A stretch of 64,000 nt of DNA. Origin: Ochotona curzoniae. Lineage: Eukaryota; Chordata; Mammalia; Lagomorpha; Ochotonidae. The position numbers and the translations under genes are program-made. Shown in pieces: positions 58,158-64,000 of this stretch (the stretch's first letter is position 1; each line of letters opens with the position of its first letter). The notes beneath the pieces were generated by a model. It was given only the letters and a program-made list of their open reading frames with translations, made no database searches and had not been told where the DNA came from. Where the stretch lies: NCBI RefSeq assembly GCF_017591425.1, contig NW_024466218.1, positions 10,740,001-10,804,000 of the forward strand, read 5' to 3'.

Positions 58158-59019
58158 AGAGGTGTGCTTTTTAAAGGTTGTGGCCCTGTCAGTGCCCTTT
58201 GGGGTGTATGCCTGGCTTGCCTTTGAAAGTTATAACTGCCGGCACTTGAAGTCATATAGGCATAAATTTTATAGTCATCCTGGGTGCTACTTTATAATTA
58301 GGATATTAGTTGCAACTTGCAGCTGCTGTCACCTTGCTTTTTCTACCCTGTTGGTACCAGTGCACTGTAAAGTTGGAAATGAACTGTGAAATTGGAAACC
58401 ACATACATGGGTTGAATGTGCTTATTCACATATTTGTTTGAACGTCTTTTCTTTCACCAGAAGTATGTTCAGTTATACAGTGGGGTGACAGAGAGGAATC
58501 CTGCCCTCCAAGATTTTTCTAGAAGGGTAGAAGATTGATGGTTGTACTAGGGATTTGGGCCAAGGGGTGCATGCAGGGCTGCCCCCTGGTTGAGTGGCAC
58601 TGTGTTCAGAGAATAAAGGAGCATGTGGGCCATCACAATGCCCCATGCTTTCTCAAGCTATGTATGAAGTCCATAAACTTGAGGTTATATTTGGATGGCA
58701 GAGGCCATTCCTGTATCTATGGTGAGTCTGCTGTGAGCTGAACTCTTTCAGAAAGAGTTCAGAACCCTGATCACTCTGGTTTTCTCTGAGACCAGGGTTC
58801 TGTTTAAAATTGTTTGTTATTATCAGTGGTGGTAAGTAGACCCCTTAGTTAAGCTGCTGGCCCTAGAGGGCCCTGTGAAAGGTACATTCCCCCCTTTGTA
58901 ATAATTAGCTTGTAACACTTCAGCACATGTGACTGCCTTCCCACACAAACCTTTCATCTCAAGTTTTGGTGTCCTGGAGCCTTTTCCAAATTGGCTACTA
59001 GTTATGGGTCCTTACTTTT

Positions 59020-59165
59020 TTGTTGTTGTTGTTGTTAATTCATTCGAAAGAGAGTCACAGAGAGAGGCAGAGACAGGGCATCTGGGAAGAGAAAAAGATC
59101 TATTATTTCTCTCCCTGAGTTGCCCACAAAAGCCAAGGCAGGCCAGGCAGAAGCCAGGAGCATGA
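59020..59165 (-). mobile_element. Truncated CSINE, antisense
   Basis: A T/(TTG)n-rich tail (59019-59036) is followed by 'attcattcgaaagagagtca', 'agagagaggcagagacaggg' and 'agaagccaggagcatg'. Only the 3' half remains. Confidence 0.65.
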
Positions 59166-59289
59166 ATGAATGTTGCAGTAGTTCACCAGTTGTAGTATTT
59201 CTTCTGCATTCATAAACTGTCAGTGTCCTGTAAAGATTTTGCTCCCCACAATACCCTTCTCATGCATGCAAGCACACACTCCCTTTCCC

Positions 59290-59291
<2 letters not shown>

Positions 59292-59357
<66 letters not shown>
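59292..59357. repeat. (CT)n(CA)n compound microsatellite
   Basis: About 21 CT units pass directly into about 11 CA units. Confidence 0.97.
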
Positions 59358-60112
59358 TTACACACACTTTCTCTCACCACAAGAGATGGCTTTTTATCTA
59401 TCTAATGCATCACATTAGAGTCATTATTTTTCCTGATTAGATTTGTCCCAAGTGTGGCTTAGTTGGGAGCCTCTTCAAGCTGGTCCCTGTGTCCTTTTGA
59501 CATGTAATCCTGGAACACATTTTGGCTTCATGATAATAGGTGGTACCTTGTACATTCCTGCCCTGCCCCTGGAATCAGCCTTTTCTCAAGAAACCCTTGA
59601 GAATAACCTTGGGAAACCAAGATCGGAGCACCAGGAGTGCTGACTGCCATGGAAATGACCTTGGCCCTGGGCTGTTCACTGCTGAAGCTAGAAAATACAT
59701 TCAAAGAGGGAGAAAAAAAGTCAATGTGTATGACTGTGTCTTCTAAAGTATTAATCAGTTATCCAGTCTTCTGTGGGTTATTAGAAATTCAGAGTAATGG
59801 GCTCTATCGAAAAATCTTTCTAAAAGAGCTCAAGATCCCGCAGAATCTGCTAGTCTCGTCTGTGGAGGTCAGGGGCCAGTTGCGAGAAGCTCATGATCCT
59901 TGAGGAAAGAGCTGTGCTCACAAAGGGTGCCTAAGCCATCCAGGTGGCACCACTGCCAGGCACACCTGTGCTGCTCCCAGAATGGAAGGTGTCACAACAA
60001 ATAGCCCTTGGACGTTCCAGTAAACTCCCTTTGTGCCATTCCTTGGCTTTCTCTCTAAAAAGCATTTCTAGGGTTGCTAATATTTATCAGTTTTTCTTGT
60101 TGTTGCTTTCAG

Positions 60113-60252
60113 GGGCGGCTAAATCAAATCCAGCATCTAAACCAGGATCCACACCTTCTCGTCCCTCTTCTGCCAAAAGGGCTTCATCCAGCGGCTCAGC
60201 ATCCAAATCTGATAAAGACTTAGAAACCCAGGTCATACAGCTTAATGAACAG
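60113..60252 (+). CDS. MAPRE2: MAPRE2 internal exon: Ser/Pro-rich linker and start of the coiled coil
   Basis: The acceptor is AG at 60111-60112 after a T-rich tract and the donor GTAACT at 60253. Two bases (GG) complete the Gly codon from the previous exon. 46 codons then follow, A-A-K-S-N-P-A-S-K-P-G-S to V-I-Q-L-N-E-Q, residues 205-250 by human numbering. The basic Ser-rich stretch (P-S-R-P-S-S-A-K-R-A-S-S-S) is the flexible linker that adds to microtubule binding and is phosphorylated in EB proteins. D-L-E-T-Q-V-I-Q-L-N-E-Q opens the dimerising coiled coil. Against the human protein as I recall it, Asn209 and Ser212 replace Ser and Ala, both in the linker. The exon is 140 nt. About 77 further residues (coiled coil, EBH domain that binds SxIP partners, acidic -EEY end) must lie after the window. 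Confidence 0.98.
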
Positions 60253-60913
60253 GTAACTAACTCCTTGTCCCTCTGGCAGCAATGATGTGACTAAGGGGCT
60301 AGGGCAAAGCCCCTGCGATGAGGGAGGGACAGTGTAATCAGTGGTGCCCAGCCTGAAAGAGTAGTTGGCATGACTTCACAAGAGTCCGTCAGTAGCCCGT
60401 AAATGATGACAGATGTCACCCGCGGATCTTGGGGCTGTACACTGTGAAGCAATACCTGGCTTTCCCTTGCTCCAAGCCTGCGCATCTGCTCCTCCATTTC
60501 TCAGTGGCCGTTGCTATCTCCAGGCCAGACCTCTGAGCCTGCTGCTGGCCAGGCTGGATGGGGTTTGAAGGCTGTTAGAGGATTAGGCTGTTGCCTTCTC
60601 CCAGCCTCTGAGCTATTGTTCGCAGCACCTGTTGTGTGACAGGCCCCCTGCTTCCTGTGAGCAGCAGAATGGGGGCAGGATAGATCCCTCTTGGCCCTCA
60701 AAGAGCTACAGACAGCAAAAACTTCAACCACTGCCCATGTTGACAGCAGTCAAATGCCACAGGAGCCCTTCACGCAGTACTGCAGTGAAGGCACCTAAAA
60801 GACTGTGTTATAGACAGAACTACCTTCCATTCTGGCTAATATTCCTTATGATCATAGTAAAACTAGCTGCACTGTCTGAAATTCCCAATATAAAATCCTA
60901 GGTTACTTTTGAA

Positions 60914-60918
<5 letters not shown>

Positions 60919-60956
<38 letters not shown>
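60919..60956. repeat. (GT)n microsatellite, about 19 units
   Basis: A clean GT run at the tail side of an antisense CSINE. Confidence 0.97.
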
Positions 60957-60958
<2 letters not shown>

Positions 60959-60972
60959 AAAGAATCTGAGAG

Positions 60973-61304
60973 GGCTCGGCGTGATGGCCTAGTGGCTAAA
61001 AAGTCCTCACCTTGAACATGCCAGGATCCCATATGGGCGCCAGTTCCAGTGCCGGTGGCTCCGTTTCCCATCCAGCTCCCTGCTTGTGGCCTGGGAAACC
61101 AGTCGAGGATGGCCCAAAGTCTTGGGAGACCTGGAGGAAGTTCCTGACTCCTGGCTTCAGATTGGCTTAACTCCAGCCATTGCAGTCACTTGGAGAGTGA
61201 AGCATCGGGCAGAAGATCTTCCTCTCTGTATCTCTGACTTTGCAATAAAAATAAGTAAATCTTAAAAAAAAAAAAAAAGAAAGAAAGAGAGAGAGAAAAG
61301 AAAG

Positions 61305-61390
<86 letters not shown>
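60973..61390 (+). mobile_element. CSINE, sense, nested in an antisense CSINE, with long (AAAG)n tail
   Basis: 'aaagaatctgagag' (60959-60972) and 'aaagaatcagagag' (61391-61404) are the target duplications. The element has A box 'tggcctagtggc' and a CT block ending at 'gcaataaaaataagtaaatc'. Its tail has become a roughly 115-bp AAAG repeat. Its TCTTT terminator is altered to TCTTA. Confidence 0.9.

Positions 61391-61393
<3 letters not shown>
61276..61393. repeat. (AAAG)n microsatellite
   Basis: The repeat is imperfect at first and then about 22 clean units. It is derived from the poly(A) tail of the CSINE. The minus-strand frame of repeated Ser/Phe/Leu across it is an artefact. Confidence 0.97.
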
Positions 61394-61395
<2 letters not shown>

Positions 61396-61622
61396 ATCAG
61401 AGAGAGTGCATACTTCCATCTGCTCTTTCATCCCAGTGGTCGCAGTGGCCTTTGCTGGGCCACACCAACCATGTAGGTATGGGGACCCAGGCACTTGGGT
61501 CATTTTCTGCTGCTTTCCCCAGGCATATTAACAGGAAGCTGGATCAAAAATGGAGTAGCCAGAACTCAAACTGGTGCCCACATAGGATGCCTGACTTTAC
61601 CTGTTATACCAGCACCCACCCC
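61391..61622 (-). mobile_element. CSINE, antisense, host of the nested SINE
   Basis: 'gtgcatacttccatctgctc', 'gggacccaggcacttgggtc', 'aatggagtagccagaactca' and 'aactggtgcccacataggat' are present. Its tail side lies at 60919-60972, on the other side of the inserted copy. Confidence 0.75.
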
Positions 61623-64000
61623 AGGTTGCTTCTAGTCAAGGCTACCTGATTTTTGCCAAAGGTGATCCCTGTTTAAAAGTAGTAAGACAGTAGGGATTAA
61701 AGGGTCCACCATGGAAGCCACCCTACCCCCACAAGTGCAGCAGAATTGCTCACGTTGGCTGCCCCTCCACTGTGGTCTCAGCCTTGCTCCAGCCCCATCC
61801 CCTTCAGCACCTGGCCATTCCCAGCCACAGCACCACCCCGGGGCAGCCCCAGTGATTAATCTCATTCTTCGTGAACCAGCAAGTCTGGGAACAGTTTCTG
61901 AGATAATTGCATATTTGCAATCACAAATCTAGTGAAGAAAGCAGGCAGTTGCTTCATGAGGGTGTTTCTTTCCAAAGCTGGCCCCTTAGATGAAAAAGGT
62001 GCAACTCTTAGTCACTTGGTGGGTTGGGCTTTGACTCAGAAACTGTGTTCTCAGCCTGAGCCCACGGAGTCTGCAGGACAGACTTCTCAGCTATGAGGCA
62101 GTAAGGATGGCGCGAGCATGCAGGACCAAGGCTCCAGATGAGTCTGAGTATACAAAGAAGCGGGCCATGGGTCTATAATATTTTGGATTTATAACTGTCT
62201 TCTAAAAAAAATCAAAATTCTTTTGAAATTGTCAGTATCTCAAGCCCAGTCGCAATGCCTCTCCTTCCTCCACCACACTCAGGTTCTTACCTTTCCTGCC
62301 CAATTGGTCCCCATGGGAACCTGAGGACCTTCCCACCCCTGCCCCTTGCAGCCCTCACTAGCCAGCGCACTTCCTCTCCTGAAGGCTGGTGCTAGGCTCC
62401 CATTAGTGTTCTCATTAGCCCATATTCTGACCTCCAAAATGCCTCGTTTGACCCGTCCTCCCATGCAACATGCCGCTCTAGAAGGGACATAGAAAGACAC
62501 AGCCCGTCCACTGGCCTGCCTTTCCAGTTAGCATACTCCCAGTGCCTACACTGTGAGGCCCCATGGTAGTGGCTGTCTTTATGGAGAAGGTTGGACAAAT
62601 CCTAAATTTTAAGCCCTTCATCAAACGAACATTTTCCAAGCACTTAGGCCAGGCCCGTTTCCCTGCCCATCTGGTCTTACTTTCCCTGTTTTCTGCTCTT
62701 GGAGCCTGCAGAAGTGCCTGCCCCCAGGGCTGATGATGGCCACCCAGGCAGCACAGTGCTGAAACTGAGGATGGTGGGACAAGGGGGGCTGTGTGGAAAT
62801 GCCTGAGCTGAAGCGTGAATTACAGTGGTAATAGAGAAAGTGACAAGTGCCATAAACCTTCAGAATTTTCATTTACTTGGCCCTATGCCTTTGTTCAGGC
62901 AATCTCCCATGATAGACTATGAAAGTCCCACTGTGCTAGACAATTGCAGTGCTAGAAATGAATTGAAAAATGTGGAGGAGACAGGGACGTTAGTAAAATA
63001 ATCGGACACTGTTTCTGGATGTGAGGTAGCAAACAGGAAGCAGGCAAGAGTCACTGTATGCTCCAGGACTGTGGAGGAGGGGGGCTTGGGGACCAGGGAC
63101 ATTGGTTAGAGCTGACAGAGGTGGCTGTGGTTCTGAGTGCCAAGACTGCAAGGACCTGCACACTGTGAACACACAGGCAGGGGCTGAGATGACAGGCAAG
63201 AGCTTCACCCTTGCCTTTCCTCGAGGGCCAATCTGCAACGTCAGCTGTCACTGTGGTCAAGGCACATGAGGAGGAGGCTGGCTTTGGTCTTAGTGAGACT
63301 AGGGAAATGGAATTTGCCAGTTGACCTTTTCCCAGCCAGGTTAGCTGCTTGTGGTTTGTACAGGGTCCTGTTTACAGTTCAGCACCTCGTGCACCCGGAG
63401 CAGCCCACTCAGGCTTGGGGTTTGCACGGAAGCGTTGGTAGTTGGCCATCAATCAGACCACAACACTTGAAGGAGGCAGGCAAATCAAGTTTTCCTGGCT
63501 TGCATGTGTCCTCACCTGGAACCAAGAAGCTGACACCCCTGGTGGCTCGGGTGCCAGTCCAAATGCCCCGAGAAAGTTGCTTTGTTTAAAGCCAAAAAGA
63601 ATTTTTAAATGAGGGAAGTCATCTTACTTTTTGGAATAAAGGTTTAGTGGCTTCAGTTTTTAGACACACCCCAGCTGGGGCGTAAACAGAACCTAGCATT
63701 GGAAGCTGGCCCCGGCGGTTGTGTGAGCAGCTGGATGGGGACATCAGCGAGAGTGCCACTGAAGGACCACTTTCCTGCGTCTTTCAGGCAGACACATCTT
63801 TACCAGGTCCATAAGAAGTAAATGGGCCCTGCTTGAGTGCCTCGTAGATGTTGGCGTGAATCAGTATTTCCAGTCTGACAAATAGCACATATGGAGGTCC
63901 AGAATTATTTCTTAAAAGAACATTTTGCATTCTTAATGTAATTTTGAAATATCATGTCATTCTGTGATGGGTGATGTTTACTGTACTGCAGTATATTTCC

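Larger units (their letters stand above)
33952..60112 (+). other. MAPRE2: MAPRE2 intron, 26.2 kb
   Basis: The intron runs from GTACTG at 33952 to 'gttgttgctttcag' at 60112. It holds SINEs in both orientations, an old antisense L1 block, a Tigger-like element, a MaLR LTR remnant, MIR and L2 fragments, several long microsatellites and two X-box-like motifs. No embedded gene was found. Confidence 0.95.
60253..64000 (+). other. MAPRE2: MAPRE2 intron, 5' part, runs off the window
   Basis: It opens with GTAACT at 60253. No 3' exon of MAPRE2 appears before position 64000. It contains a (GT)n and a nested CSINE pair. From about 61650 to 64000 I see only unique-looking sequence with no identifiable gene. 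Confidence 0.85.

Noticed and set aside
61186..61503. 105-codon minus frame with repeated FLSFFLS
   Set aside because: It is a translation of the AAAG microsatellite and flanking SINE.
1..64000. CRISPR arrays, operons, prophage or other prokaryotic systems
   Set aside because: The sequence is a mammalian intron-exon locus. There are no spaced palindromic repeats or gene-dense regions.

Overview
This is a 64 kb piece of a mammalian, lagomorph-type genome, almost all of it intron. It carries four consecutive internal coding exons of MAPRE2 (EB2/RP1, a microtubule plus-end tracking protein) on the + strand. The exons lie at 5503-5630, 29639-29784, 33738-33951 and 60113-60252. Each has canonical AG/GT boundaries and the phases join without a break. 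Together they encode about 210 residues, which by recalled human numbering run from Ser41 (part codon) to Gln250 of a 327-residue protein. The first coding exon(s) lie upstream of the window. The last exons, with the end of the coiled coil, the EB-homology domain and the acidic -EEY tail, lie downstream. No other protein-coding gene, RNA gene or intact pseudogene is visible.

The host group is read from the repeats. About thirty copies of the tRNA-derived C-SINE (CSINE) of rabbits and pikas are scattered on both strands, with A/B-box heads, CT-rich 3' regions, AATAAA-rich tails and TCTTT terminators. The younger copies differ from the rabbit consensus I remember (for example a GGTTCTAATCC B box and a CTTGTGGCCTGGGAAAGCAG core). 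I therefore infer a pika (Ochotona) rather than Oryctolagus. Lagomorph L1 3' ends with G-rich 3' UTRs support this.

Layout: 1-5.5 kb is the end of the intron before the first visible exon, with SINEs and an L1 3' end. 5.6-29.6 kb is a 24.0 kb intron. Its first part is repeat-poor, 14.8-19.4 kb is a SINE-rich patch, and 23.7-27.7 kb holds decayed L1 ORF2/3' UTR sequence invaded by a SINE with a transduced 3' flank. 29.8-33.7 kb is a 4.0 kb intron with nested SINE/L1 insertions. 34.0-60.1 kb is a 26.2 kb intron containing a Tigger-like element, an old antisense L1 (40-44 kb) riddled with five SINEs and a younger L1, a MaLR LTR remnant, MIR and L2 fragments, several long microsatellites and two RFX X-box-like motifs. 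60.3-64 kb begins the next intron, with a nested SINE carrying a long (AAAG)n tail.

I found no undescribed gene system. The most informative observations concern retrotransposition mechanics (a terminator-defective SINE with 3' transduction, nested insertions with clean target-site duplications), an unexplained 28-bp direct repeat, candidate intronic X-boxes and candidate secondary-structure tracts.
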